A DNA stretch of 64,000 nucleotides from Pirellula sp. (GTDB lineage: Bacteria > Planctomycetota > Planctomycetia > Pirellulales > PNKZ01). Below, in pieces: positions 1-8,464 of this stretch (positions are counted from its first letter, which is position 1; every line of letters starts with the position of its first letter). Made by a program: the position numbers and the translations under genes. Under the pieces are notes generated by a model. That model was given only the letters and a program-made list of their open reading frames with translations, was not told where the DNA came from and searched no databases. The DNA lies in the NCBI GenBank assembly GCA_013822735.1, contig PNKZ01000003.1, forward strand, positions 310,001-374,000. The letters are read 5' to 3'.

Positions 1-1
1 G

Positions 2-2416
2 TTAAAACACGTTGGTCGACGTGGTCGCCATGATTTGGCTTTGTTGCGCTTGGCTCACTGCGGTAGCCGTCGCCACGGCGCTGCCCCGTTCGCGCGCAAT
101 GCCGACGACGCGATAAGTTTGGGCTTCGCCGGGGCGTAGCTCCGCCAGGGGATTGAAGCGAATCGTACGGTTGTCGACGCTAAATTGCGTCGGGCCGGTG
201 TGGCCGCTGCCGGGAGTCATTTGCGTCGGCAGGGCGACGGTCACTGCCACGTTGCGGTCGGAAACGTTGGCTAAGTTCCGCACCGTCACTTCATAGATGA
301 CTTCATTGCCGACCGGCGCCGGATCGGTGAGATCGCGCACGTCGATCGTCAGCGTGTTCTGTTGTCCGGCGATGGCGAGGCAGGCTTCGGTGTCGGCCCG
401 CACCCCTTCGCGGCAGGTGATCGTCGCACGGTTGCAGGCTCGGGCGGCGGGAGCTTGGCAACGGCATTCGATCTGGTAGCCGAGCACTTGTCCCGGCGAG
501 AGCGACGACAAGGTCCAGTAGAGATCGTTCCCCGCGGCCTGCCAACCGTTCGTGGCTTGCGTCGGTGTGAGGCTGATATCGTAGTTGTCCGAGAGTCGCA
601 CGTTGGTGGCGGCAACCTGCCCGCGGTTCTCGATCTCGATGTTGAAGAGCACCGTGTCGCCGACGCCGGCTTGCGCCTTGGCGGCAGTTTTGCGAATCAA
701 CAGTATCGGTGCCGCGTTTGTGGTCGACGGCGTCGACGGAGGGGGTGTGACGATCGGCGGTACCGCAGGCAATGCGCCGGCGATGGCCGTGAGGCACGCT
801 TGGGCCGAACCGCGGATGCCGGCGTCGCCCGAGAGCTCCATGTTGTTGCACCAGCGACCTTCTTGGACGACGCGGAGCCGTACGTTCACCTTGCGCGACT
901 CGCCGGGCTGCAAGCTGCCGAGTTCGCGATTCTCAATCGGACTTGCCGCAAACTCGTGCTTCAAGCCTTGATCGAAGCGATCGACCAACACCAAGCCGTT
1001 GGCCGTCGTGCTGCCGCGGTTCGTCACCGTGGTGATGAACGTCACGTCTTCCCCTACCGCGGCTTGCGGCGGACCGACCATCGTGATTTCGATCGAGGGA
1101 TTGGTGACCGTCGTCGCGGCACAGTCTTGTGCTTGAGCGCCGTCGGCCGATTGCACCGTCGCACAGTTATTAATGATGCCCGGCTGCATGGCGCGGAAGC
1201 TGAGCTCGATCGTGCGCGCCTGCCCTGCCGGTAAGTCGCCGAGCGCCCAACTGAGCGAGGTCGGGCCGGCCGTGGCGGGCGGGTTGCTGCCGAGTAGCGT
1301 CAGGCCGGCCGGCACGGCGTCGGTCACCGTCACGCCGCGAGCCGTCAGATCGCTCGGGTTGCGGACGTCGATGCGATAGGTAATCGTGCCGCCGACCGCC
1401 ACTTCCTTCGGTCCGCTCTTATCGATATTCAAGCCGGTCGTCGACGTGGTCCACGTCTTCTGCGTGCTGCCGCTGCCGACGACGAGTTGCGTGCCGTCGC
1501 CGTTGGGCCAATCGGCCGGGCGGATCACTTGGATATTGATTTGATTGGTGCCGGCCGCGGGCGTCTGTTGGAAGATTTCCACCGGAGCTTGGCCGAGCGC
1601 ATTGCTGGTGACTTCCACAACCTGCGAACCGCTCGGCGCGAAGCCGGCCGCGGGTCCGCCGGCGATTTCGTAGCGCACGCGGTAGCCGGCGAGCGGGCAT
1701 TTGTTCGAATGCTTCACAAGCAACGTCGTAAACACATGCCGCGTGCCGGCAGGATTGATCGCCGGAGGCGGAAAGGTCCATTGGCAGTCGACCCAATACA
1801 CCGTGGCGGTCTGCTTGCGCGAATCCCACGAGCGCACCGTCGGCGCCACGGCCGAGACGAACGACGTTCCTTCGACCGGCGACGACATGGTCACCCACGC
1901 TTGGCCGCGCATGATCGGCACGTCGTCGCCGTTGTTCGGCGTACCGCGGTTGAGCATGATGAACTTCGACGACGTCGCGCTTACGGCGAACGAGTTATCG
2001 ATCTTTTTCGTCGTATAACCGATGTGGTGCATCCAATCGTGCGGCCCGGTCTCGCCGGCCTGCACGAAGTAGCCGACCGAACTCGGCGCGATCGACCATT
2101 CGACTTTTTCGCCGGCCATCAACGTTTTGTCCGGTCCGCAGACCGCGGCCTGCACGATCACTTCGCTACCGACCGGAGCGATGATCTTCGCCGGCGACAC
2201 CATCACGCCGGTCCGTTCCGGATGATGCTTGCTGACGGGGCCCGGACGTTGTTCGTACGGCGTATCGTACGTAAAGACGCGCTGGCCGGAGGGATCGATC
2301 TTCGGCAGGTGCGAGCAACCGGCCGCCGTGGCGACGAAGCCGATCAAGAGCGCCGCACCAAGACCGAGACCGGTCTTTTGCAGCAAGCTCCGTCGAATTG
2401 TCCGCGACACGTCCAT
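2..2416 (-). CDS. DUF11-repeat lipoprotein, envelope-anchored
   Basis: A complete 804-residue protein; its TAA stop is at the very left edge of the window. The N-terminus is a lipoprotein signal: a basic stretch, a hydrophobic core and a lipobox ending in AAGC, so Cys34 would be lipidated and the protein anchored in the envelope. Residues about 330-430, 433-545, 568-680 and 688-795 are four copies of the DUF11 (OmcB-like) Ig-fold, each opening with a pattern like VGGTITYRIDVRN and followed by a promoter-like LPAGQ/LQPGES loop. The first 300 residues are a separate extracellular region rich in Trp and Gly without a recognised name. Planctomycetes carry many such surface proteins. The precise role is unknown; structural or adhesive function is inferred. 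It is transcribed away from the RraA gene. Confidence 0.88.
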   Translation of the reverse strand: MDVSRTIRRSLLQKTGLGLGAALLIGFVATAAGCSHLPKIDPSGQRVFTYDTPYEQRPGPVSKHHPERTGVMVSPAKIIAPVGSEVIVQAAVCGPDKTLMAGEKVEWSIAPSSVGYFVQAGETGPHDWMHHIGYTTKKIDNSFAVSATSSKFIMLNRGTPNNGDDVPIMRGQAWVTMSSPVEGTSFVSAVAPTVRSWDSRKQTATVYWVDCQWTFPPPAINPAGTRHVFTTLLVKHSNKCPLAGYRVRYEIAGGPAAGFAPSGSQVVEVTSNALGQAPVEIFQQTPAAGTNQINIQVIRPADWPNGDGTQLVVGSGSTQKTWTTSTTGLNIDKSGPKEVAVGGTITYRIDVRNPSDLTARGVTVTDAVPAGLTLLGSNPPATAGPTSLSWALGDLPAGQARTIELSFRAMQPGIINNCATVQSADGAQAQDCAATTVTNPSIEITMVGPPQAAVGEDVTFITTVTNRGSTTANGLVLVDRFDQGLKHEFAASPIENRELGSLQPGESRKVNVRLRVVQEGRWCNNMELSGDAGIRGSAQACLTAIAGALPAVPPIVTPPPSTPSTTNAAPILLIRKTAAKAQAGVGDTVLFNIEIENRGQVAATNVRLSDNYDISLTPTQATNGWQAAGNDLYWTLSSLSPGQVLGYQIECRCQAPAARACNRATITCREGVRADTEACLAIAGQQNTLTIDVRDLTDPAPVGNEVIYEVTVRNLANVSDRNVAVTVALPTQMTPGSGHTGPTQFSVDNRTIRFNPLAELRPGEAQTYRVVGIARERGSAVATATAVSQAQQSQIMATTSTNVF

Positions 2417-2818
2417 CGTTGCCGGTGCCCGACGCTACGGGCTTAATCTCGGCACGCATCCATTCGGCCCCTCCTCCACTGCGCGAACTTCCTATCGGAC
2501 CGTTCCGACCGCGCAGAATACTCTCAAGGAAACTTAGCACGCGTTTCGGCAACATGGTGAAAAACGGCAACAAGTAACGATGCGAAGTGAATACAGCGCC
2601 GCGCCAAAGGTTACATTCCATACAATCGCGCGCAGGAGCCGCGCCGTGCGGGCGCGTGTTCCTTGACTCCACACACCATGCTGGTAGTTTGACCGTCACA
2701 ATCATCGTATTTCTCCCCTCGCCCCTTGCGGGAGAGGGGCCGGGGGTGAGGGGTATTACTACCCTTCAACTCACCACGCAATTTTTGTTTTCCACACTAA
2801 GAAAGCCCGACACGCATC
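2417..2818. other. divergent intergenic region with one dispersed repeat
   Basis: About 400 bases separate the start of the DUF11 lipoprotein from the start of the RraA-like gene. Open frames here are short and overlap the lipoprotein gene. Apart from the palindromic repeat at 2711-2755, I see no convincing promoter hexamers or gene. It should hold promoters for both flanking genes because they diverge. Confidence 0.5.
2711..2755. repeat. palindromic dispersed repeat, CTCCC-GCGGGAG family
   Basis: The stretch pairs CTCCCCTCGCCCC with GGGAGAGGGGC and then GGGGGTGAGGGG. It shares its core (CTCCC, short loop, GGGAG, then a GAGGG end) with the copies at 37755-37934 and 39502-39553. No coding capacity is credible. 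It fits a REP-like extragenic palindrome. Confidence 0.7.
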
Positions 2819-3547
2819 ATGGCTCTGACGCAAGCGCATCTGGATCAGCTCGCTAAGTACGACACTCCTACGATCTGCAACATGATCGAACTGTTCGATG
2901 TTTTGCCGCGCAACCGCGGCTACATGGACGGTCGGATTAAGTGCAACTTCCCCGAGCTGCCGCCGATGGTCGGTTATGCATGCACGGCGGGGTTCCGCAG
3001 CGACCAGCCTCCGGTCGGCGGTGATGCCTACGGCTCGCTCGACAAACAGCTTACGCAGTTCGAAGCGCTGCCCGGGCCGGCCGTGGTGGTGTTTCAAGAT
3101 CTCGACGATCCGGCCGTCGCCGCCACGTTCGGCGAAGTGATGTGCTCCACTTATAAGGGCTACGGCTCCACGGGCCTGATCACGTCGGGCGCCGGTCGCG
3201 ACATCGACCAAGTTCGAGCCATCAAGTATCCGGTGTTTACCAACGGCACCATCTGCGCGCATGGCTATTGCCACATGCTGCACCTCGGCTTGCCGGTACG
3301 CGTCGGCGGGATGACGATTCACCAAGGGGACCTGCTGCACGGCGATACCAACGGCGTGACGCGGATTCCGGTCGACATCGTACCGGCCATGCTCGACATT
3401 GCCGACGAGTTTGTCGACTCCGAGAAGATCGTGCTCGACTACGTTCGCAGCGGCAGCTCGAAGACGGTCGCCGGCTTCGCGGCGGCCCGTAAGGAGTTTA
3501 GCGCGGTCGTGGCGAAGCTCACCGAGCGCGCCAAGAAATCGCGCTAA
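2819..3547 (+). CDS. RraA-like family protein (HMG aldolase fold)
   Basis: The 242-residue protein matches the RraA/4-hydroxy-4-methyl-2-oxoglutarate aldolase family. The family's glycine-rich loop ending in Arg-Asp is present as GLITSGAGRDID, with Arg127 and Asp128 as the expected substrate and metal-contacting residues. A VGYACTA strand, the GDLLHGDTNGV segment and the C-terminal helix also fit. Members either cleave 4-carboxy-4-hydroxy-2-oxoacids (with Mg) or, in enterobacteria, bind RNase E; family membership alone does not decide which. It has no signal peptide, so it is cytosolic. The next gene starts 10 bases downstream, which suggests one transcript with the secreted protein and the isomerase that follow. 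Confidence 0.85.
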   Translation: MALTQAHLDQLAKYDTPTICNMIELFDVLPRNRGYMDGRIKCNFPELPPMVGYACTAGFRSDQPPVGGDAYGSLDKQLTQFEALPGPAVVVFQDLDDPAVAATFGEVMCSTYKGYGSTGLITSGAGRDIDQVRAIKYPVFTNGTICAHGYCHMLHLGLPVRVGGMTIHQGDLLHGDTNGVTRIPVDIVPAMLDIADEFVDSEKIVLDYVRSGSSKTVAGFAAARKEFSAVVAKLTERAKKSR

Positions 3548-3557
3548 TCGCAAAGTC

Positions 3558-4847
3558 ATGCTGAGCCCACTTCTGATCGCCGTCGCACTCGTCGCTCAAT
3601 CTCCCCCCGCAGGTACGGCGGATGCGACGGCCGACCAGATACGCGCGCTAGTGCGCGAGCTCGACGCTCCGCAGCGGGCCGCGCGCGACGACGCCGAGCG
3701 CCGTCTGCTGGAGCTGGGGCGCGCGGCGTTGCCGCATCTGGCAAACTTGCCGGTCGGCGCTTCGGCCGAGGTGGCGCTACGCGTCAATCGCGTGCGTGCG
3801 ACCATCTATCGCGAACAGGCGGCGTCGAATCGGGCCGGCTCGCGCGTGACGCTCGACGTGAAGGACGCCGCGCTGCAGCAAGTGCTTGAGGACTTAGAGA
3901 AGCAAACGGGGAACAAGCTGCACGACTTCCGTAGGCAGTTTGGTCAGCAGGCCGGCGATGTGCGCGTGACGCTCCAACTCGACGACGCGCCGTTCTGGCA
4001 AGCGGTCGACGAGTTGTGCGCCGCGACCGGCTTAGAGATTTATCACTTCGCCGGGCACGACGGTCTGGCGCTGGTCGCAGCGACGGCGGCCCTTCCCCTG
4101 GATGCAGGCGCGAAGAAGCCCGTCGTCTACGCCGGCGCGTTCCGCTTAGAGGCGCGGCGGCTGGTCGCTTCGCGCGATGCGTCGGGCGCCGCGCCGGGAG
4201 AATTGCAGATCGTGTGGGACACCGCCTGGGAGCCGCGCTTGAAGCCGCTCTTCTTCACGGTGTGCGCCGCGCGGCTTTCGGCCGTCGACGATGTCGGGAT
4301 GAAGCTCGCAGCCCGCAATCCGGAGTTGGTCGTCGAATTGCCGCCGCAGGGAAAGGCGTGCCGCGTCGAGATGTCGGCCGCTTACAACTTGCCCCCGGAG
4401 CGGAAGGCGCAAAAGCTCGCCGAACTCAAAGGGGAGATTGACGTACTTCTGCCGGCCGAGTTGCACACGTTTCGGTTCGCGGAGCTCGACCGCGGCGATG
4501 CGCGCGAAGAACGGGCCGGCGCCGTGAGCGTGACGCTCGAACGGGTGCGCGCCTCCGACGGCACCGTGGCGGTTCCGGTGCGCATTAAGTACGACAACGC
4601 CGCCAACGCTCTGGAATCGCATCGGGCCTGGTTCTACAAGAATCCCGCCTATTTAGAGTCCGCCGACGGCGTGCGCACGGAGCCCGGCTCGATCGAATTG
4701 CTGCGACAATCGCAAAACGAGCTTACTCTGAACCTGATTTTCGCGCCCGAGGGAGATTGGCGGGGCCAGACCTTGGTTTATGGGACGCCGGCCGATATCG
4801 TGGTATTGCCGATCGAATTCGCGTTTCGCGACTTGCCGCTGCCGTAG
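3558..4847 (+). CDS. secreted protein with HEAT-like and secretin-N-like segments
   Basis: The frame is open upstream into the RraA gene, but the ATG at 3558 gives a proper signal peptide (SPLLIAVALVAQSPPAG) and avoids the overlap. The product has 429 residues. Residues about 20-80 look like one HEAT-type helical pair common in planctomycete proteins (LDAPQRAARDDAERRLLELG). Residues about 95-165 (VTLDVKDAALQQVLEDLEKQ) resemble the short STN/secretin N-terminal fold seen in outer-membrane secretins and TonB receptors. The rest is beta-rich and unnamed. The function is unknown. Its place between an RraA-like gene and a parvulin isomerase suggests an envelope role. Confidence 0.75.
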   Translation: MLSPLLIAVALVAQSPPAGTADATADQIRALVRELDAPQRAARDDAERRLLELGRAALPHLANLPVGASAEVALRVNRVRATIYREQAASNRAGSRVTLDVKDAALQQVLEDLEKQTGNKLHDFRRQFGQQAGDVRVTLQLDDAPFWQAVDELCAATGLEIYHFAGHDGLALVAATAALPLDAGAKKPVVYAGAFRLEARRLVASRDASGAAPGELQIVWDTAWEPRLKPLFFTVCAARLSAVDDVGMKLAARNPELVVELPPQGKACRVEMSAAYNLPPERKAQKLAELKGEIDVLLPAELHTFRFAELDRGDAREERAGAVSVTLERVRASDGTVAVPVRIKYDNAANALESHRAWFYKNPAYLESADGVRTEPGSIELLRQSQNELTLNLIFAPEGDWRGQTLVYGTPADIVVLPIEFAFRDLPLP

Positions 4848-4872
4848 TCTCCAGCAATTAAGGACCCGCGCC

Positions 4873-5907
4873 GTGTCGCTTCGTCGCCTAGTTGCGCCGT
4901 TCTCCGCGCTGCTGTTGTGCGGGGTCGTGGCGATATCGCCGGTTGGGGCAACACGCTGCGCCGGGCAGGTGTTGCGCGATGCACAAGCGCCGGCCGCCGA
5001 CCGGTTGCCGGCCGACGACGCGGTGGTGGCGCGCGTCAACGGGGCGCCGATTCCGTTCCGCGAGGTGAAGCAGCAGCTCAGCAGCCTCCTGCAAGGGCGA
5101 GAGGTGCCGGCCAATGCGATGCCCCTCTTGCTGGCCCAGGGGTTGGAGCAAGTGATCGCGCGGGAATTGGTCGCCGCCGAGATGCGGCTCAAGAATTTGA
5201 AGCCGACGCCGGAAGACCTGAAGACGGCGGAAGAAAACTTCACGAAGAACTTGGCCCGCCGCGGCGTCTCGCGCGAGGAGTATCTGCGGCAAAGCTACTT
5301 GACCGAGGTCGATCTCGAAAAGGTGCGCTATTGGGAGATCTGTTGGAATCGCTATTCGCGCGACTTGTTGACGAACGACGATCTGCAAAAGTACTTCGCC
5401 GCGCATCATCGCGACTTCGACGGCACCGAACTCCGCGTCAGTCACGTCTTGCTGCGGATTGAAGGAACGCAAGATCAAGGGACGCTGGCCGCCGCCGCGC
5501 AGAAGGCCCAGGCCATCCGCGAGGAAATCGTCAACGGACGTTTGAACTTTGCCGACGCCGCGCTGCGCTTTTCGGCCGGCCCGAGCCGCGAACATGGCGG
5601 CGATCTCGGCTTCATCCCGCGCCGTGATCGGATGGTCGAAGAGTTTTCCGCCGCCGCATTTCGTCTCAAGGTCGGCGAGATCAGTCCGCCGACGGTTACC
5701 GTCTTCGGCGTGCATCTCATTACAGTAACCGAGGAAAAGCCGGGCAGAATCATCTGGCAAGACGTGCGCGAACAACTCGTCGCCGCGGCGCAAGTGCCCC
5801 TCTTCCGTCAACTTGCCGCGCACCTCCGCAAGACGGCGGAAGTGGAATATACCGGCCTCATTCCGCGACTCGATCCCGCCACCGGCAAAGTTGTGCCGGG
5901 AAGCTAG
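4873..5907 (+). CDS. SurA/PrsA-like parvulin peptidyl-prolyl isomerase
   Basis: I chose the GTG at 4873 because AAGGA lies about ten bases upstream and the resulting 344-residue protein opens with a signal peptide (LVAPFSALLLCGVVAIS). The earlier in-frame starts lie inside the previous gene. Residues about 40-165 form a SurA-type helical chaperone segment (VVARVNGAPIPFREVKQQL). Residues about 180-285 are a parvulin rotamase domain: LRVSHVLLRI, FADAALRFS, GGDLGFIPR and FGVHLITVTEEK are its standard landmarks. It should fold or escort exported proteins across the envelope. It ends a likely three-gene operon begun by the RraA-like gene. Confidence 0.85.
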   Translation: MSLRRLVAPFSALLLCGVVAISPVGATRCAGQVLRDAQAPAADRLPADDAVVARVNGAPIPFREVKQQLSSLLQGREVPANAMPLLLAQGLEQVIARELVAAEMRLKNLKPTPEDLKTAEENFTKNLARRGVSREEYLRQSYLTEVDLEKVRYWEICWNRYSRDLLTNDDLQKYFAAHHRDFDGTELRVSHVLLRIEGTQDQGTLAAAAQKAQAIREEIVNGRLNFADAALRFSAGPSREHGGDLGFIPRRDRMVEEFSAAAFRLKVGEISPPTVTVFGVHLITVTEEKPGRIIWQDVREQLVAAAQVPLFRQLAAHLRKTAEVEYTGLIPRLDPATGKVVPGS

Positions 5908-5931
5908 CGCCGCGATTCACGAAGGCGTCGC

Positions 5932-5999
5932 GGGTGGCTGGAGCCGGAGGCGAAGCCCCAACGGGCTGGGGCATCACGTCGTTCTGCCCGAGGCACCCG
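5932..5999. repeat. palindromic dispersed repeat, GGTGGCTGG...CACCC family, copy 1
   Basis: The outer arms GGGTGGCTGG and a CACCC end are inverted. The inner arms GAAGCCCCA and CTGGGGC pair around a short loop. The core GGCGAAGCCCCA, CTGGGGCATCAC and TCGTTCTGCCC recurs almost exactly at 15488-15559. It lies between two convergent genes, so it may also help end transcription. Confidence 0.75.
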
Positions 6000-6002
6000 C
6001 CG

Positions 6003-6587
6003 CTACGACGAATCGCCCGGCTGCGTCTCCGGCTGCGTCGACCATTTTTCGATGAGCATGGCCGCTCCGAGCGGATCGGCCGCGTCCCACGAGGCGAGTT
6101 CGCGCGCCACGGCGACCGCCGTCTTCGGCTTTTTCAGTTCGCCCAGGCAGTAGGCCAAGCCTTTGGCGGACTGCAAGAACGCCTTGTTGGCCGGCAGCGT
6201 GTACGAAAGTTTTCCGCCGACGCCGGCTGCAGGTAATGCCGTCCAGCCGAGCTCGACCGCGTAGCCGAAGTGCCCGCGGGCCAAGCGGAAGTCGAGCGCT
6301 TCGAAGGCGATCTCGCCGAGGAGATAGTGAGCCTCGATCGCGTCGCGGCATTCCGAAACGAGCCAGCGCAATTCGTCGACGGCCACTTCCATCTCGCCGG
6401 CGTTGACCATCTCCTGCGCCTCGGCGAGGTCGTCGGCCATGTCGAGGGCCATTTCCGGATGCACGAGCTCCCACAAGCCGTCGGGCCTGCGGCGCGACTT
6501 GACGCTCGAAGGGCGACGCTTGAAGATGGAGTCGCCCGCGGCGGGCGTGCTTCCGGCGGCAGGTTGCGGTTTGCGTCGTTTGGTCAA
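6003..6587 (-). CDS. TPR-like helical protein of unknown function
   Basis: The 194-residue protein has a basic N-terminus and then helical repeats (DMADDLAEAQEMVNAGEMEV, CRDAIEAHYLLGEIAFEALD, RLARGHFGYAVELG, AKGLAYCLGELKKPKTAV) that resemble tetratricopeptide units of about 34 residues. There is no signal peptide or membrane span, so it is likely a cytosolic scaffold. It is transcribed divergently from mutY, with 40 bases between the two starts, so the promoters must overlap. I cannot assign a partner or pathway. Confidence 0.7.
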   Translation of the reverse strand: MTKRRKPQPAAGSTPAAGDSIFKRRPSSVKSRRRPDGLWELVHPEMALDMADDLAEAQEMVNAGEMEVAVDELRWLVSECRDAIEAHYLLGEIAFEALDFRLARGHFGYAVELGWTALPAAGVGGKLSYTLPANKAFLQSAKGLAYCLGELKKPKTAVAVARELASWDAADPLGAAMLIEKWSTQPETQPGDSS

Positions 6588-6627
6588 GGTTTCGATTTCG
6601 CGAGTGTTCGCAGGAAGCGGCGGCGGC

Positions 6628-7803
6628 GTGCCTCGAGCTCAAGTCAAGTCTACTCGGCGCGCGAAAGCGTCGCCATCCCCGCCGGCGTCGGCCGCGGTGA
6701 ACTTGCTGCCCGACGGTCGCTGGACCTCCGTGTTTCGCCGCACGTTGCGCACTTGGTTCGACGGAGCCCGTCGCGATTTGCCGTGGCGAAAAAACCGCGA
6801 TCCGTATCGCGTGTGGCTCAGCGAAATCATGCTGCAGCAGACGCAAGTGGCCGCGGTGATCGGCTACTTCGAGCGTTTCACGAGGGCATTTCCCACGGTC
6901 GCCGACTTGGCCGGGGCGTCGGAGCATGACGTGCTTCGGCTTTGGGAAGGGCTCGGCTACTATCGCCGCGCGCGGCAATTGCACAAGGCGGCGCAGACGA
7001 TCGTCGCCGAACATGGAGGCGTGTTTCCGAGCAGGCCTGACGCCGTGCGCAACTTGCCCGGCATCGGACGCTACACGGCCGGGGCGATTCTTTCCATCGC
7101 CTTCAATCAGCAAGAGCCGATTCTCGAAGCCAACACGGTGCGGCTGTTGAGCCGGCTCTCGGCCTACCGCGGCGATCCGCTCGCGCGCGAGGGGCAGCAA
7201 CTGCTGTGGGAGTTTGCCGAACATTTGGTGCCTGCCCACGAGCCTGGCCTCTTCAATCAGGCGCTCATGGAACTCGGCGCGCTCGTTTGCACGCCGCGCA
7301 ATCCGAAATGCGAGGCGTGTCCCGCGGCCAAGCTTTGCCCGACGCGCCGCCTGGGACTTCAAGCGGAGATACCGCGACCGAAAGCCAAGCGATCGTTCGA
7401 AGCGGTGCGCGAGGCCGCTTTGCTGCTCTCTCGCGCGGATGGAAAGTTCTTGATCGTGCAAAGCGCCGAGGGGGAACGTTGGGGCGGGCTCTGGGACTTT
7501 CCGCGCTATGCGGTCGATGCGGAGCAGTCGGCGGCGGCGATCGTCGAGTTGCAAGCTAAGTTGAAAGCGACCGTCGGGCTCGACGCGGAGATCGGCGATC
7601 TGCGCACCACGCTCAAGCACGGCGTCACGCGATTTCGCATCACGCTCGCTGCTTATGAAGCAACGTTGCTCGGCGGCCGCCTCAAGTTGCAAGGGTTCGC
7701 CGCGGCCCGCTGGGTTCGGGAGGGAGAGCTCGCGGCGTTTCCGCTCAACGTGACGGCTCGCAAGCTGGCGCAGCTCATTGTGAAAGGCAAGTCGACGACC
7801 TAG
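6628..7803 (+). CDS. mutY: A/G-specific adenine glycosylase MutY
   Basis: This is the base-excision enzyme that removes adenine mispaired with 8-oxoguanine. I chose the GTG at 6628 (391 residues), which has AGGAAG ten bases upstream; the longer frame from 6403 would overlap the divergent gene. Seen directly: LPWR, WLSEIMLQQTQV with the catalytic Glu66, a helix-hairpin-helix LPGIGRYTAGA, and four iron-sulphur cysteines at 221, 228, 231 and 237 (C-x6-C-x2-C-x5-C). The C-terminal third is a NUDIX-like domain that reads 8-oxoG. The position of the second catalytic Asp in E. coli MutY (LDGNV) is Glu167 here (LEANTV). Its stop overlaps the stop of the convergent gene. Confidence 0.95.
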   Translation: MPRAQVKSTRRAKASPSPPASAAVNLLPDGRWTSVFRRTLRTWFDGARRDLPWRKNRDPYRVWLSEIMLQQTQVAAVIGYFERFTRAFPTVADLAGASEHDVLRLWEGLGYYRRARQLHKAAQTIVAEHGGVFPSRPDAVRNLPGIGRYTAGAILSIAFNQQEPILEANTVRLLSRLSAYRGDPLAREGQQLLWEFAEHLVPAHEPGLFNQALMELGALVCTPRNPKCEACPAAKLCPTRRLGLQAEIPRPKAKRSFEAVREAALLLSRADGKFLIVQSAEGERWGGLWDFPRYAVDAEQSAAAIVELQAKLKATVGLDAEIGDLRTTLKHGVTRFRITLAAYEATLLGGRLKLQGFAAARWVREGELAAFPLNVTARKLAQLIVKGKSTT

Positions 7804-8402
7804 CCCAGGATTGCGGCGACGTCGAGCGCGAGTTGCGGAAACGTTCCGCAGACGATGCGCTCGCCGCGTGCGAGGACTTGCTTCTCTGCATAGCTGCCGC
7901 CGGCGGGAGTCCGATAGACTTCCACGCGTTCGTTCTGTAGATCGACAAGCCAATATTCTGGGATGCCGGCCTCGGCGTAGAGCGGTAGTTTGACGCCGCG
8001 ATCGCTTTCGAGCGTCGAGTCGGCGACTTCGATGACAAGCAATACATCGGCGGTGACGGGTGAAGCCGAACGATACGAATCGGGTCGATACTTGAGCACA
8101 GACAAATCCGGCTGAGGTTCGGAAAACTTGTCGAGCCCGATCGGGTTCTGCACCTGAACGCTGGCGGCTCCGACAAGTCGCACAACGAGCATTTCCATGA
8201 GAGCGTTTACGCAGCCTGCGTGCTTCGAGCCGATCGGACTCATCATCACAATCTCTCCACGAATCAGCTCGACGCGATCTCTTTCCGTGAGAATGCCGGC
8301 CTCGCCCATTCGGTGGTAGTCGCCGACCGTGAAACGGTGGTGCACCAAGGGCGGTACGACGGTGAACGTAGCGGGAGTAGTGCCGATGGTTGCCATGGCC
8401 AA
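7800..8402 (-). CDS. Uma2 family (DUF820) PD-(D/E)XK nuclease-like protein
   Basis: This 200-residue protein has the Uma2/DUF820 pattern: FTVGDYHRMGEAGIL, RVELIRGEIVMMSPIGSKHA, then QPDLSVL (acidic residue), LLVIEVADST, and DRGVKLPLYAEAGIPEYWLV. These supply the Asp, Glu and Lys of a PD-(D/E)XK nuclease core. Uma2 proteins are abundant in cyanobacteria and planctomycetes and their real substrate is not established. The gene converges on mutY with a 4-base overlap of the two ends, so there is no room for a terminator between them. It seems to stand alone. Confidence 0.88.
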   Translation of the reverse strand: MAMATIGTTPATFTVVPPLVHHRFTVGDYHRMGEAGILTERDRVELIRGEIVMMSPIGSKHAGCVNALMEMLVVRLVGAASVQVQNPIGLDKFSEPQPDLSVLKYRPDSYRSASPVTADVLLVIEVADSTLESDRGVKLPLYAEAGIPEYWLVDLQNERVEVYRTPAGGSYAEKQVLARGERIVCGTFPQLALDVAAILG

Positions 8403-8464
8403 ATTATACCACGCCGCAACTTGCGGAAAAACACGGCTAAGCGCCCGGCTGCGAAAGGGGCAGT

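Noticed and set aside
2166-2705. A 179-codon minus-strand frame over the DUF11 lipoprotein start
   Set aside because: It overlaps the lipoprotein signal region in another frame and has Arg/Ser-rich shadow composition.
6403-6627. Extended N-terminus of mutY
   Set aside because: It would overlap the divergent TPR-like gene and adds no MutY homology; the GTG at 6628 has a good ribosome site.
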